Source of the DNA: Luzula sylvatica
Lineage: Eukaryota; Streptophyta; Magnoliopsida; Poales; Juncaceae
Assembly (NCBI GenBank): GCA_946800325.1
Contig: OX326961.1
Coordinates: forward strand, 46,897,415 to 46,961,414
Direction: 5' to 3'
Length of the DNA: 64,000 nucleotides
Below are positions 11,801 to 25,720 of this stretch, in pieces (positions within the stretch are counted from its first letter, which is position 1; the number at the start of each line of letters is the position of its first letter). Under the pieces are notes generated by a model, which made no database searches, was not told the DNA's origin, and saw only the letters and a list, made by a program, of their open reading frames with translations. The position numbers and the translations under genes were made by a program.

Positions 11801-12965
11801 AATAAAAGAAAGCTAAAAATGTAGAATTCCATTTTTTTTGTTGTTTTCTGATTTTATGAAATGAAAATAAATTTTTTTGTAAGAGAATACTGAGGATATT
11901 GAATAGTATTTTTTTTCGAGGCATGTAAACTAAAATGCAAAGTGAGGAGTTCAGTAAAATCTCCATTGTTTTCTTGTTGTAGTCATGGACTCAAAAGGTT
12001 TTTTCTTGCAACTTTTTTGTTTTGAATTTTTTAATAGATTAGTTTTTTTAAGTATAAAATATTTCATTATTTATAGTGCAAAAACAATGCTAAAACGTAA
12101 ATTGGTAACTATACTTGAATAACATGAGAATTGGAAATTGAGAGAGGTACTTGGGCCTAGATATGGGAAGCCCTAATGACACTTGATCAAAATGGGTTAA
12201 ACATGTTGGATCCGTTTGAAGATTTACTATTAACGGGTCAGGATTAACTTTACCCAATATCTAACAAACGAGTTTCTAATTTCTATATACGCGAGTCGAG
12301 GTCGGGTTATATAACCGAATCCGCAACCTGACCGTGCTTAAAAAGTCACTATTGGCAATTTCAACCCGTTAACCCGATATCTCCCGTGCTCCAGCATCTC
12401 CCAAGCAATTCGCCTTCTCGGCTTCTTCTCCTTCTTCCTCTCTCTCTCGCGCGCACTTCGACGGCAATTAGAACGATTGCTCCTCCTCGTACCATCCGAT
12501 TTGTCTACCGGACCGGTATCTGTAACTGTTCGACGCACGGCTTCATATCGGAACCCTAATTTTCTGCTTTGTCGACTCCGTGAGCTGAGATCAAGGCTGG
12601 TTAAAGGTCAGCCAATTAACCATATGTTTTATCTCAATTTCTCCTTGTTTGTTGGATGTTATTATCAAATTGCATTTTTCTTTAATGCCAAATTCGAATC
12701 AATTTGATGAATGGATGGAATCTGAATTGGTTTAAGAATTTAGACCGTGCAACTTCTTAATTAAGTGAACTTCGAGAGTGGGAGTAAACTTATGATGCAA
12801 TTATGGTCAATTTAGGATGGTTTGGGAAACAATCTATTAGGGTTTCTTTTTTATTTGCATTCATGCCCTTATAATGGTAAAATCACATCGACTTTTATCG
12901 AAGAGGAAAAGATTCTGCTATAATTTGTTTTGAATTTCACAAGAATGCAGGCAAATCCATGTCGC
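11801..12965 (+). other. LON1 3' flank and BRWD 5' untranslated region
   Basis: After the LON1 stop the sequence is AT-rich, with ATAAA/AATAAA-like signals near 11803 and 11866. From about 12330 the composition becomes CT-rich (TCTTCTCC repeats), typical of a plant 5' leader. A likely 5' UTR intron runs from a donor near 12607 (AAAG|GTCAGC) to the acceptor TGCAG at 12949, just before the next gene's start. Confidence 0.5.
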
Positions 12966-15900
12966 ATGGCTCTCAGAAAGCACAACTCAGAACTCGATGG
13001 GAAACAACCCTCAAAATCTTCTCCCAACATGGCTCCATTGAACTTCAAAATTCCTATCCGGGTTCCGGGTCGAGAACAAAACCCGAAACCAATCCCCGAA
13101 CCCGAACCAGATATAGACATGAGGGAAGTCTACTTCCTGATCATGCAATTCCTCTCTTCAGGTCTGTGCAAACAAACACACACTCAATTGTGGAACGAAT
13201 TGTTAGAGAATCAAGTTTTGCCTAGACGGTACCATGCCTGGTATTCAAGATCCGGTATGCCAAGTGGGGTCGAAGATGATGACGGTGTTTCCCTTCCTTT
13301 ATGTCATGCCAACTTGGCCGAGAGGTAATAAATAATAAACTAATAATAATTAAGAAACGTTAATTATCATGATAATCAATCCGTTTCTACAATAGGTACC
13401 CGCATGTAGGAAAGGACCATTTGGTAAAATTACTAAAACAATTGCTTCAGAGTTCGTCCCCACAATTAAACAACTCGTTAACGGGGCCCACTTGTCACGC
13501 CGCAGACGTACCCACTCTTCTTGGATCCGGATCCTTCTCTCTTCTTTCTTGTACGTTTAATCTACTCTCCCTTCTTACATTGATGTTAAATTACAAAAAT
13601 ACCCCTCGTACTAAGACAAGAGAACGAATTCTTGACAGCTGATAGGTACAAGGAAGGGAAAGAAGGGGCGAAATTGCCGAGTCATTTGCGGTGGCCTCAC
13701 ATGCACGCGGACCAGGTGCGTGGACTCAGTCTACGAGAAATTGGCGGTGGGTTCGGTAAACATCACCGTGCACCATCTGTTCGTGCGGCGTGTTATGCAA
13801 TCGCCAAGCCGTCTACTCTGGTGCAAAAAATGCAGATCATTAAGAAATTACGCGGCCATCAAAACGCTGTCTATTGCGGTCCGTTTTTAAATTTCAATTG
13901 ATAAAATTAAATAAATTAGTTGTGATTTTTTTGTTTTTCAGCGACATTTGATAAGTCGGGGAGGTTTGTGATAACTGGGTCTGACGATCGGTTGGTCAAA
14001 ATCTGGTCAATGGAGACGGCTTTTTGTCTTGCGAGTTGTAGAGGTCATGAAGTAAGTATCACTTATTTTTTTTTCTTAATTATTTAAACTTGTTAAATTA
14101 ATGCTTTTTTGAAGGGTGACATCACCGATCTAGCAGTGAGCTCAAATAATGCTCTGGTTGCTTCGTCTTCGAATGATTGCATTATCAGAGTCGTAAGTTC
14201 CTTACTTTTTTAATCCATTATGGTAATTTTGATATTTTTTATTTATTTATTTTGCGAAATTTTTGTTATTTGTTTAGTGGCGTATACCTGATGGACTACC
14301 AATTTCGGTACTCAAGGGGCACACATTGGCCGTGACAGCTATCACGTTTAGTCCAAGGCCAAGTGCTATTTACCAGCTTTTATCGTGAGTTTTACACTTT
14401 AACCCCTCATTTTAAATATTTCATTCTAATTAATTTTCTATAACATTATTTCTTTAAATTTGAGCAGGAGTTCTGACGATGGAACGTGCCGTATTTGGGA
14501 CGCGAGGCATTCTCAGCAGAGTTTGCGTGTTTATGTTCCAAAACCTCCTGAAAATCAAACCGGTTCATTCTCTAAAATAAATCAATTTTTTATCGTTTTT
14601 TTTAATTCTATAATGTAAAGATAAGAGCATTAACAGGGAGAACTGGAGAGCCTGCTACTACTACTACAGGTGCTCCTGCTTTACAGCAACCGAGTATCTT
14701 GTGTTGCGCATTTAATGCGAACGGTACCGTCTTCGTCACTGGTAGCTCCGACACTTTAGCGAGGGTACATTTATTTATTTTATTTAGTTATTTAAATTAA
14801 ATATGATATTTCGAATTTTAATATGAGCATGTTTCCTTGTTGCAGGTGTGGAATGCTTGTCGATTTCCTGCGGAAGAAACAAACGAACCGATTCATGAAA
14901 TGGATCTGCTGTCTGGTCATGAAAACGATGTCAACTATGTTCAATTCAGGTTCGTTTATCAATGCATTGCTCTGTTATTTCCTTTTTTTTTTTAAAATAT
15001 GGTAATTAATAATATAATATTTGGACTTATTTGTGTTATGGTGCAGTGGTTGTGCGGTACCGTCTAGATCTTCTCTGGGGGATATCTACAAGGAAGATAA
15101 TATACCAAAATTCAAAAACTCATGGTTACTCTCTAAAAAATAAATTATTCCTTTTTTATTACCAATTTGCCATTGTAATCACACCTTGGTCATTAAATTT
15201 TTTATAGGTTCACTCATGACAACATAGTAACATGCTCACGCGATGGAAGCGCAATCATCTGGGTCCCGCGTTCTCGTCGTTCTCATGTTTGCCACTCTCT
15301 CTCTCTCTCTAAAATATCCATTAGGCGATGAGATGCTTAATTCAATATTGTCAATTTGTTATTGCAGGGAAAAGCGGGGAGGTGGACACGTGCGTACCAT
15401 CTAAAAGTGCCGCCTCCACCAGTGGCCCCACAACCGACACGTGGCGGTCCGCGTCAGAGACACCAACCGACTCCTCGTGGAGTCAACATGATCGTTTGGA
15501 GCCTTGATAACCGTTTCGTCCTTGCTACTATCATGGGTATTTTATTTATAGCAAACTCGTAACTCCCACATTTCTATAACGTATCGAACCTTAATTTTGC
15601 AATTTAATGAACCATTGCAACGATATTTTTTTTTTTTTTTTTTTGCTGTAGATTGCAGGATATGTGTGTGGAATGCTTCTGATGGTAGCTTAGTGCATTC
15701 ATTGATTGGCCACAAAGCATCGGTAAGCATACTGTTCATGTGTATACACCCTAGAAAATCTCAAATTATCGTATATACCCTTTATTTTTCAGGCATTTGT
15801 TTTGGATGTGCATCCATTCAATCCGAGAATAGCTATGAGTGCTGGATATGATGGACAGACAATCATTTGGGATGTGAGTTTTCAAAATCTTTATTAGTAG

Positions 15901-18900
15901 TTCAAATTGATTATAGATTGATCTAATCTTTGTCAAAAATATATAAATGAATTAAATCATATAGCTCTTGGAGCTTGAAATTTCCTTAATAATTGATTTT
16001 GTCTAATAATGGTATTTTATATATCTAGATATGGGAGGGAAAGCCGGTACAAAATTATGAAACTGGGCAGTTTAAGCTGGTCGATGGCAAGTTCTCCCCG
16101 TAAGTTACTTTCATATTTTTATTTCTTAAATGTATCGAAATCAAAACTTTGATGATTTTTTATACTAATTTATAAAATGTATTTTTTTACAATTTAGTGA
16201 TGGGACGTCGATTATTCTTTCTGACGAAGTGGGACAAATATTTATTTTAGCCACTGGACAGGGCGAGTCACAAAAGGATGCTAGATATGATCAGGTAAAT
16301 AAACTATTTTATTCGCCAAAATATTTTACAATTAAATCTCCTTATAATATATTTTATTCTCCGACTCGTAGTTCTTCCTTGGAGACTATCGCCCCCTTGC
16401 CCGCGATGCTAATGGAACTGTTCTCGATCAGGTTTCTGAAAATTCCTCTTTCCTAACTGGAGCCTCCAGTTATTTTTATTTCACTCAGTCAGGATGTTAA
16501 ACATTAATTTCTAATATATCGCTGTGCAGGAGACTCAGCTTCAGCCTTACCGAAGAAATATGCAAGATTTCTTGTGTGATTCAAGTGAGTTTCTTTTTCT
16601 TAATGTTTAGACCTATAAAACATAAATAAAATATTTTTCATCTTTATTTGTCCTTTATCAGCTATGATACCATACCCCGAGCCGTACCAGACCATGTACC
16701 AGAGGCGGCGACTAGGAACCCTCGGCATCGAATGGCGTCCCCCTGCAGTCAATTTTGCAGTGGGGCCCACATACAATTCCACCACCGGAGAGTTCCAGAA
16801 CCTTCCGATTATCGACCTGGACATCTGGGCCGAGCCTTTACCCGAAATCGCTGATGTCATCGACTGGGACCAGCAGGACAACAACGACGCCCAAACTGAC
16901 GAGGACTTGAGCGACTCCGAGTTTGAACTAACTGACGAGTGTTCCAGCGATGGGGAGGAACAGGAGATTGCCAGCATGAGCTCTTCCGGCGAATCAGAGC
17001 GCGACGATGATGTCAGCATGATGGAGGCGAATAATCTGAGACGGTCCAAGAGGAAGAAACGCAAGTCCGAGATCGTGACTTCTTCTGGCAGGCGAGTTAA
17101 GAGAAGAAACGTGGACGAACATAACGGGCCAGGGACGGTGGGTTCGTCCAGGTTACACAAGGCACGGAAATCAAAGCACTCTGTCCGTGCCGGTTCGAGG
17201 AAAAAATCACTTAAATCTAAAGCGGGGGCGCGTCCCCAGAGACGTGCTGCGCGCAATGCTCTCAGTTTTTTCTCCAAGATAAATGGAGCCTCCAGTGACG
17301 GGGAAGAGGAAGAGGAACTGGAGGAGGAGGAAGAAGAAGAAGAAGAGGAATATGATTACAGCTCTTCTGAAGAAGATGATGATGATTCCTTGATTCTTGT
17401 ATCGAAGGAAGCTCATAGTAATTCAATGCCTAATGGCGAATTGAAGATACAAGAGAGAGGTGGTTCCTCTCAATTTGGTTCTCCTTCTATGCCTTCTCAG
17501 ACTGAAAGGAGAAAATTGATTCTTAAGCTACCTCGCCGCGATCCAACGGCTCTCGTTGCCTCGGAAACCGTGAAAGCCGAATCCTCAAGACGTGACGAAC
17601 AACCTGTTTCAGCTGCTACTACCTCGCCCAAACCTGAACCTGAATATAAATTAGAAGTGGAACCGAAACCCGAAATGGGACCCGAACCGGTTTCGAGTGG
17701 TACGGAAAAGAAGGATGAGCATGACATGCCTGTCTCTACTCCGAGCAGTACGATTAAATGGGGCGAGGTCAAGCAGAGATCTGCCAAGAGACCGAAATTG
17801 TTTGACGAAGCGGGACCCAGCGGCGAATTCAAGCCTCTTATTAACAATAGAGTAATTTCTGAAGAAACAATATCTCCCGAGCTTGAAGGTACCACCACCA
17901 GGGTGATAAACGTAGAGGAATCAAGAAATATCGTTGAATGTACTGAGCCAAATGACGTACCAAATGCTGAAACTGGTACAACTCAGAGTAGATACATACA
18001 CGTCGAAACCGGTACAAGCGTTACTCAGAAGCCAAACAATATACCAAATGCCGAAACTGGTACGAGCATTATACATAAGCCAACCAATGTACCAAATGCC
18101 GAAACCGGTATGACCGTTACACGAAATCCAAATAACGTATCAAATGCCGAAAACGGTACGACCGTTTCACGAAAAGCCGAGCCTGTTATGTACAAGAGGC
18201 TTCGAATCAAATCGAGCGGGTCCGCAACCGAAAAACCCAAGCCCGAAAACGAAATAGCCGGTTCTAGTCAACGTACCACTATCCCCGACAATACCACGTT
18301 CAATAACGGGTCGGAGCACGAAACGGGTTCGCAGAAGAAGTCACGAGTGGTCTACACTCGATCCAAACCCGGCAGGAAAAGAAAAGAAATCGATAGCGAT
18401 ACTAACTACAACGAAGAGAGCACTTCCAATAGCAAAGACATCGACGCGGATTACGATGCAGCTGCTGACGAGGACAATTCCAATCTAGGCTTCAATAGGA
18501 GAATGAGAGAGCGCAGTTCGAGATCGAGGCACAATGCTTTCGAGGCTTCGACTAGTGGGAGGAGATCTAGCAGGAAAGAGAGTTCGATTTATGGGGAAGC
18601 GAGACAGATCGAGAGGAGGAGAAGTCAACCGGTACGGAAACTCTCTTGGTTGATGCTTCTAGAACACGAGGAGAGTTACCGGTACATTCCTCAGATGGGC
18701 GATGAGGTTGCCTATTTAAGACAGGTAATCTTTGAATTAAATTATAAATTTATAATGAGTAAATAAACTGAGGGAATTTGTGTTTGAAGGGGCATGAGGA
18801 GTACATAAAGGGGTCGCCGAGAACGAACGAGCCGGTACCGTGGAGAATGGTACGGAACTTAAAAGCAGTAGAATTCTGCAAAGTTTCATCTCTAAACTAC

Positions 18901-19865
18901 TCGACTTTTAGCGGGTCGGGCGAGGGATGTTGCAAAATGACCCTCGAATTCTCCGACCCGTCATCGCCGGGATTCGGCAGGGATTTTAACATCACCCTGC
19001 CTGAACTGGTAGCGTTTCCAGATTTCTTAGTGGAGAGAGCGAGATACGAGGCCTCACTGGAGAGGAACTGGACGCATCGGGACAAGTGTCAGGTCTGGTG
19101 GCGAAGCGAGGATGGCGAGGGCGGTAGTTGGTGGGAAGGCAGGATTATGGCCGTCAAGCCCAAATCTAACGATTTCCCTGATAGCCCTTGGGAAAGGTAA
19201 CAAAAATCTCAAAATATCATGTATACCCTACAAAAATTAAGTGCTTTTTTAAAAAAAAAATTGTGTGGTGATGGTACTGCACAGGTTTGTGATACAGTAC
19301 AAAAATGATGCGTCGGGACAACACTCGCATAGTCCGTGGGAATTGCACGATGCGGATGGGCAGTGGTACCATCCTCGTATCGACGATGGGACCCGCGATA
19401 ATTTATTGTCCTCCATTTCCAAATTGGAGCGCGTGTCCATGAGAAACGAGGTGAAATTAGAATGTCGATTTTGCCCTTCATTAGAAACCAGTTATTGATT
19501 TTTGCTTTTTATTTTTTATTTTGAAGGATGTTTATGGAATTCAGAAAGTTAACGTGGCGGCTCAGAAGCCCGATTTTACTAACAGGTAATGTTTATGATT
19601 TGAGAGGTTAAATTTGATATTTCGAGCTTTTAGAAGGATAAATTATGTTGCTTTGTGATATTTATGTAGGTTTCCAGTTCAGTTCTCGATTGAGGTAATA
19701 AAGAGGAGACTGGAGAATAATTATTACCGAACCGTGGAAGCGGTTAAACACGACATGTCGGTAATGCTGTCGAATGCTGAGTCATACTTTGCGAAACATG
19801 TAGATATGGCAAGTAAAATGCGCCGATTTGGTGATTGGATCGAGAGGACTTTCTCCTCGTTATAG
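12966..19865 (+). CDS. BRWD/PHIP-type WD40-repeat and bromodomain protein, 23 coding exons
   Basis: Nuclear chromatin-associated protein with eight-ish WD40 repeats and a C-terminal bromodomain that would bind acetyl-lysine. Exons: 12966-13324, 13396-13550, 13639-13878, 13942-14051, 14115-14192, 14278-14384, 14468-14562, 14637-14764, 14846-14949, 15047-15124, 15208-15286, 15368-15536, 15652-15722, 15793-15873, 16029-16099, 16198-16294, 16372-16431, 16530-16584, 16662-18724, 18790-19196, 19285-19450, 19527-19585, 19670-19865 (1675 aa). The N-terminus MREVYFLIMQFLSSG is LisH-like; WD40 blades with GHxxxV...W(D/S) signatures span about residues 230-700. The large exon 19 encodes a disordered Ser/Glu-rich segment with Lys/Arg patches. 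The bromodomain is at about 1610-1672 (NNYYRTVEAVKHDM). The start MAL at 12966 agrees with family N-termini; an in-frame ATG at 12945 would be removed if the TGCAG acceptor is used. Confidence 0.93.
17943..18180 (+). repeat. Coding tandem repeat (PNAETGT units) in the BRWD gene
   Basis: About five degenerate units with the core N(V/I)PNAETGT repeat every 18 or so codons (residues about 1140-1217), each followed by a Thr/Ser-rich stretch and Lys-Pro or Arg-Asn-Pro. The nucleotide repeats are equally visible (CCAAATGCYGAAACYGGTA), so the array grew recently by duplication. Confidence 0.75.
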
Positions 19866-20371
19866 CGAGAGCCTTTTCTTTACCATTTTGGGGAGGAGGG
19901 GGAGTTGTTTTGAATTTTTTTATGCGAGCAAGTCGACAATCATACTTGTTTGCTTCATTGTGAGAGAAATTTGAGTTAGAATAGATAAAAAAGGTTAGTA
20001 ATGGTTCGGAAGAATTCATTTTTTGTATTTATTGCTTCTTGGTGATTTTGTTATTTATTAAGAAAGAGAAAAATTTCCTTTATGAAACTATTTTTTTGTA
20101 TTGTTCAAATAAATAAACAAATAAGATCATCAATCATTATCTTTGGGAGGAATTCATCATTCATCAACATCCTTGCAAAATAGGAGAAATATCAGTAATG
20201 CCCCTCTTCTGTTGGCTTTTGTACTTAAATTATCCATTCTTGTTTCTCACTTAATACGCATATAATAAAAAGACAATGAGTCAATAGGCCTATAAATTAC
20301 AATAATGTTTTCTGGATGTTTAAAATATCTCTCACTTTTGGATACTTAGAAAAAGAACTCTTTAAACAAAA
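19866..20371. other. BRWD 3' flank, intergenic
   Basis: 3' untranslated and intergenic sequence with no gene seen. Confidence 0.5.
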
Positions 20372-22598
20372 CTAGATGGTAGCCTCGCTCCGCTTCAGAG
20401 TATATTATGTTATTGTTTGATATTTTTTTGACGTATACGATGCTCAATTTTTTTTTTCTAAATGTTATTTTTTTGACTAAAATATATATTTTAAATTATA
20501 ATATACTTTTTGGTTATTTTCTACAATATGTAAATATAATTTTGGAAAAACATCATAAGATATTTTCATTGCATTGTAATTAATATATCACGGTATAATT
20601 TTTTGATTGATGTTTTTTGATTGATTTTTTCTGATTTTATATTCTAGAGACATATAGCATATCTGGCACGTTCATTACCACTCCATAAATCTAGTTTGAT
20701 GATACATATTTTGTTTATACCTTAATTATATACATATATTATTAAACATATGATATACTTTGTAAGAACAAATATCAAATATTAATAGATTTTTTACAAC
20801 TATAACTTTAAAAGTGTATAAAATGTATAATATTCAATTTTCTCTTTTGTTAGACATTCATATTAAATAGCTACAGCATAACTTTTATCATGCTTAAATT
20901 TATGAAAAAAAATCATGAAAAAATTATATAAGAGAATACAATTAAGAGTAAGGTATTTTTACATAATTTAATTCAAAATATCATGCCCGTATTTTTGTTA
21001 AGAAAACTTTTATATTAAAATTTGCAAAAAATGAATTAAAATGAAAAATAATTATTTTGCTATAATAACACAATTAATATTTTGAACTTAGAAAACATAA
21101 ATCAAATATGACGGTTAGTTTGGAAATAATAAATTAAAAAGTATCGTATGGTCTCAAATAATTAGCAATTATGTTTTGTCTCAATTAAGTTATGGTATTT
21201 TTTTTTTTTTTTTTTTTCAATCAATGTGCATCATATCATTACAATTTTTCAAAAAATAAAAAAAAGTACCTAAACTACCTAATATACTTGTTTGATTACT
21301 TATTAAAATATCACTTGAAGATAATTCAAAAATAATCCACTCAAACTTCAGTAATTAAATGATACACTGATCGGATATATAACCATAAGATGTCAATTAT
21401 ATTAAAAAACCAATAGTTAATTAGTTTAAAAGAACATATATATTAATGATCATTATTATCTATTTTTTATATTTATAAAAATTAAATTAGCTAGTATATT
21501 ATATATATATTTGCTTTAAATTAGTTAATACTATTTATAAATTAAATTACCTAATAGTTATTTTTATTGTATTGACAAAAATTAAATTAGCCTTGGCTCA
21601 ATATGAATATTTGAATATTTCGGTCCCACACTAATAAAACTACAATGTTTAAATACTTATCCTAATTATGGTTTATTGAACCATTTGATCTCTACTTTAT
21701 TTTCATTGTGACACAGGTGAGAAGTGGATCTAGTGTGATTTTTTGATAGAAGTTTAATTATGTGCCTATCTGTGTGGGGACTATAGCTTTATTTTACAAA
21801 GCATATAGATAATGAGTCATTTCTTGCTTTGTCACAAAATGTTTTTTACAAAAAATCATAAAAATAGACAGGTGTCAGCGCAAGATACATTTGAATTTTT
21901 TTAATACTGCACATTATAATAGTATAGTATTAAGTTTAAAAGAAAACTATTTTTTATTTGAAATTTTTTGTTTTGATTTTAATGTGCATAACTGATTACC
22001 CAAAAGATATACACAAATTATGTTCGTTACACCAATGTGCAACAAATAATCCCAAATCAGTCATGACCCGATATTTTATAAAGCAATTAAAAACTGACCC
22101 GTTATACAATTTGTTACAGAAATGATATTTCAACAAATCTAAAATTTGGACAGGTGTCAAGCTCTTATCCATTTGGAAATTTTTGATAACTATAGTATAA
22201 TATAATAAAAAATAAAATAATAATAATAATAATAATAATAATAATTTGATTTTCGTTTAATAATTTTACTAAACTCATTTTAATATTTTTTTACTTCGTA
22301 AAAAAGGTCACAATTTCAAAAGAGAATCGAACTTGACACAATAAGATGAATATAATTATTTGAACGTATATTAGTATAATCAGTACCAACTAATAAAGAT
22401 ATAACTAATAATAAATTCATTCATTATTATGTTAATGTTATATTATTTTTGATATTTATTATTTTGCCCGAAGATGAAATTTAACAGAACGAACTAATTT
22501 AGACATCGCGGAAACATATAATTAATATATATTAACATAATAATTAAAGATAAATTATATTATAATATTGGTTCATATAAAAAATATAAAGATCTTGA

Positions 22599-22676
<78 letters not shown>

Positions 22677-22951
22677 AGAATGGACATTAAAAACAAGATG
22701 TTAAATATATTTTTTTATCAAGATATTTTCAAGGTATTTTTGTAATATCATTGTTTATTTTTTTTTATCAAGACATATAGTCTCTTTTTTATTTTATTTT
22801 TAAATTATTACAAGTTAAAAAATATTTGTTGGAGATTTTTTATATTTAATAATTAAAAAGATACCGAGAAGAATTTACTAAAATTAAATATGGAAACAAA
22901 GGGGGCATTTTTGTCCGGATTTTTTTAACATCAATCAAAGTTAGTTTTAAG
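20372..22951. other. AT-rich repeat region, possible Helitron on minus strand
   Basis: The left edge reads CTAGATGGTAGCCTCGCTCC; on the minus strand this is a CTAG-T terminus preceded by a GC-rich stretch, suggesting a worn Helitron 3' end, but the stem is only a few base pairs. The rest is AT-rich DNA with an (AAT)n run at 22216-22244 and a (TA)n tract at about 22600-22673. Around 22680-22930 it resembles 3287-3660 and 39745-40150. No gene is seen. Confidence 0.4.
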
Positions 22952-23320
22952 CTATGTTGTGCGGATTCTTCAAAAAATCAAGACGTATCGTATTGGGATA
23001 GCCATACTCGGCCAATACTCCACATGGAATATCAGATTCTTTTATTAATATCAATACTTCTCAGATACTCCCACCGATATTTGTTTTATACTTCTAACTT
23101 GTGAAAAAACAAAACCGAAATATAAAATTAAAATTTAAAATCGAAATAAAAATTGATACATACGCATAATAACTAAATATACAAATTATTTTATTTTACG
23201 ACTCGGTGTTTCAAATTTCAATTATATTGACCTTTACGTATTTATTACGACATATATATAATATGTGATACATTAAATAATAATTATAAAATAATAAAAA
23301 GAGTGTACCGAATAAGATAC
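22952..23320. mobile_element. Degenerate copy of the hAT-type MITE
   Basis: The left end CTATGTTGTGCGGATTC matches the terminus of the elements at 6532 and 62330, and the following GTATCGTATTGGGATA and ACTTCTAACTTGTG segments match the 6532 copy. The right terminus near 23310 is too eroded to define, and no target duplication is visible. Confidence 0.5.
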
Positions 23321-23844
23321 AGTGAGCTTTTGGCTCGGATCTATTCTTTGTATTAATCAAGAGAATTATTTGCAAAGAGTTTTTAAAAAATTATCGAATT
23401 ACATAAATCTTTTAGGAGTCTACCAATTAACGCTCATACACAATCCTCGTCTACTAACAATATTTCTCCTTTCGTCTGCGAGGTCCGAGATCTTCATTTG
23501 TAGGTGTCTGAGATATATCGTAAGTTTTATAGGCGTACACATGATATTTTCTCCGGTTATATGTTCGATTTTTCGGACCATACATGATATTTTGAGAATT
23601 TGCAGGGGTACACATGAAATTGCTCATTATGGAACAGTGCAGACGTCCCAGCTTTATTTTTTTTAGAAATTACGAAAATTTGAAAAACAAATCTCATCAC
23701 ACCACAAACATGCAACCATGAGATAAGGACACGAAGTGATTTATTTATGCTAATTCATAAACGAAACAAAGAGAGTCCCTATGCACAACAACATGCCAAG
23801 TAATTATCTATCTCAATTTTCACCTCGAAACACTTAAACAAACA
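23321..23844. other. Intergenic, no gene recognised
   Basis: A 114-codon open frame (23322-23666) lacks recognisable motifs and an ATG start. The last part is the promoter region of the GT34 gene. Confidence 0.5.
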
Positions 23845-23850
23845 TATAAA
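23845..23850 (+). promoter_or_regulatory. Possible TATA box of the GT34 gene
   Basis: TATAAA 75 bp upstream of the start codon, a spacing compatible with a short 5' leader. Confidence 0.4.
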
Positions 23851-23919
23851 GGAAAAATAGTCACTAGTTAAAACCTCAATAAAGTACATCTTGATCCCCT
23901 CTCATTACATCCATTAAAT

Positions 23920-25449
23920 ATGAATGTTACTGAGGGCAAAGGCCGTCACCCCCCTCGAACCTTCTTCGCCGGAGGCAAACTCGTACTTCTCGTGTTCTTC
24001 TTCCTCACCGCCACCTTTCTTTGCACTAGCCTTTTCGGTGATTTCAATACGAAATCGAGTTACGTACCACAACCACAAGTAGTTAACCCGCAAAATCCGA
24101 AAGGTCAAGAGGAGGAAGAAAAAGACCCCCCTCTTCGTTCTCTAACCGACCCGCCATACAATCTCGGACAGAAAATAACCAATTGGGATTCGAAACGTGC
24201 CGAGTGGTTGAAACTCAATGTAAATTTTCCAAATTTCTTCAAGCCATCTAAACCGCGTGTGCTACTTGTGACCGGGTCTTCCCCTAAACCTTGCGTAAAA
24301 CCGATTGGAGATTATTATCAATTGAAGGCGATCAAGAATAAGATCGATTATTGTCGGATTCATGGGATTGATATATTTTATAATACGGCTTTGCTCGATG
24401 CCGAGCTGGCTGGATTCTGGGCCAAGCTTCCTCTTCTTCGTGCTCTTCTCCTCTCCCACCCTGAGGTATCTCAAAACTTAACATGACATTTTAATTTTGT
24501 ATTATGTCAAAATTATGGAAATTTTAATTTATAGGTAGAGTTCTTTTGGTGGATGGACTCAGATGTGTTCTTCACGGACATGGCATTCGAGATACCGTGG
24601 GAGAAGTACGAACCCTACAACCTTGTTTTTCACGGATGGGACGAAATGGTATACAAAGATAAAGATTGGGTCGGACTCAACACGGGCAGTTTCTTCATTC
24701 GTAACTGCCAATGGACATTTGATTTGCTCGATGCGTGGGCCCCGATGGGACCCACCGGACCCGTCAGAGAAGAGGCTGGAAAACGCTTCGCTGCCTCTTT
24801 GAAAGGCCGCCCGGTATAAATTCATACAACAAATCAATAAATTATTATTTAAGATTACCAATTTATTAATTAAATTTAATACTTATAACAGGTATTTGAG
24901 GCGGATGACCAATCGGCCATTGTGTATCTCCTTGTAACGCAAAGGGAGACGTGGAGTGACAAGATTTATCTCGAGAGTAGCTATTATCTTCATGGGTATT
25001 GGGTGATTCTCGTTAACAAGTACGAGGAGATGATGGAGAAGTACCGTCCTGGATTGGGCGATGACAGGTAATTCTTAACTTCTAGATAACTAGTATCGAA
25101 ATTATCGTACTAGTAGATTCTGGTTTTCATGATTTGATCACAATATCTTATGACAATACATTCTTCTACATTTGACAATTTTAGGTGGCCATTGGTGACG
25201 CATTTTGTCGGGTGCAAACCATGCGTGACGACAGATTCATCTTACCCAATCGACGAGTGCATGAAGCAAATGGACAGGGCTTTCAACTTCGCAGATAACC
25301 AGATTTTACAAATGTACGGGTTCACACACGAGTCGCTCAACACTAGTAATGTACGACGGGTCAGGAATCAGATAGTGGGACCCGCTAATCCAAGTGATCC
25401 AGTCGCTAAAATTTTCTATCCATCGCTTAAAGATGCAAATGACATGTAA
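23920..25449 (+). CDS. GT34 family glycosyltransferase (galactomannan galactosyltransferase-like)
   Basis: Golgi type II membrane enzyme of family GT34, which transfers galactose (galactomannan) or xylose (xyloglucan) to wall polysaccharide backbones. Exons: 23920-24465, 24535-24813, 24892-25067, 25185-25449 (421 aa). A short cytosolic tail precedes one hydrophobic segment at about residues 21-40 (LVLLVFFFLTATFLC), then a stem and the catalytic domain. The metal-binding DxD is WWMDSDVFF (Asp190, Asp192); NTGSFFIRN and HFVGCKPC are family blocks. The sequence looks closer to the galactosyltransferase (GT6/GT7-like) branch than to the XXT branch, but the substrate cannot be proved from sequence. 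A broken tandem paralogue follows 270 bp downstream. Confidence 0.92.
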
Positions 25450-25720
25450 ATTGCATGTATGGAAGAGTTCTGTTGCAAGGATATTCACAATAGCTAGGGT
25501 TTTATGGATAGTTTCATCTTCTAGTTGGGTTTATGCTAGGTTAGTAGTAGAATAGAGGGATTCGTGATGAACAAAACATGAATAATGATTTCGACATGCC
25601 AATTTATTAATTATTTCATCTCGGCCGTACCACTTAAAATTAATTAAAATAAAATTAACAAAACTCAAATGATTTAAAACCCAACCCAGTACATTTCCTC
25701 TCATTCTTTACTCACCAAGT

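Noticed and set aside
12930..12965. Upstream start for the BRWD protein
   Set aside because: The frame to 12930 begins with TTG, and the ATG at 12945 precedes a strong acceptor (TGCAG at 12949). The conserved MAL start at 12966 fits better.
16600..17277. 225-codon minus-strand frame
   Set aside because: Antisense to the large BRWD exon, which has family-specific sequence and consistent splicing.
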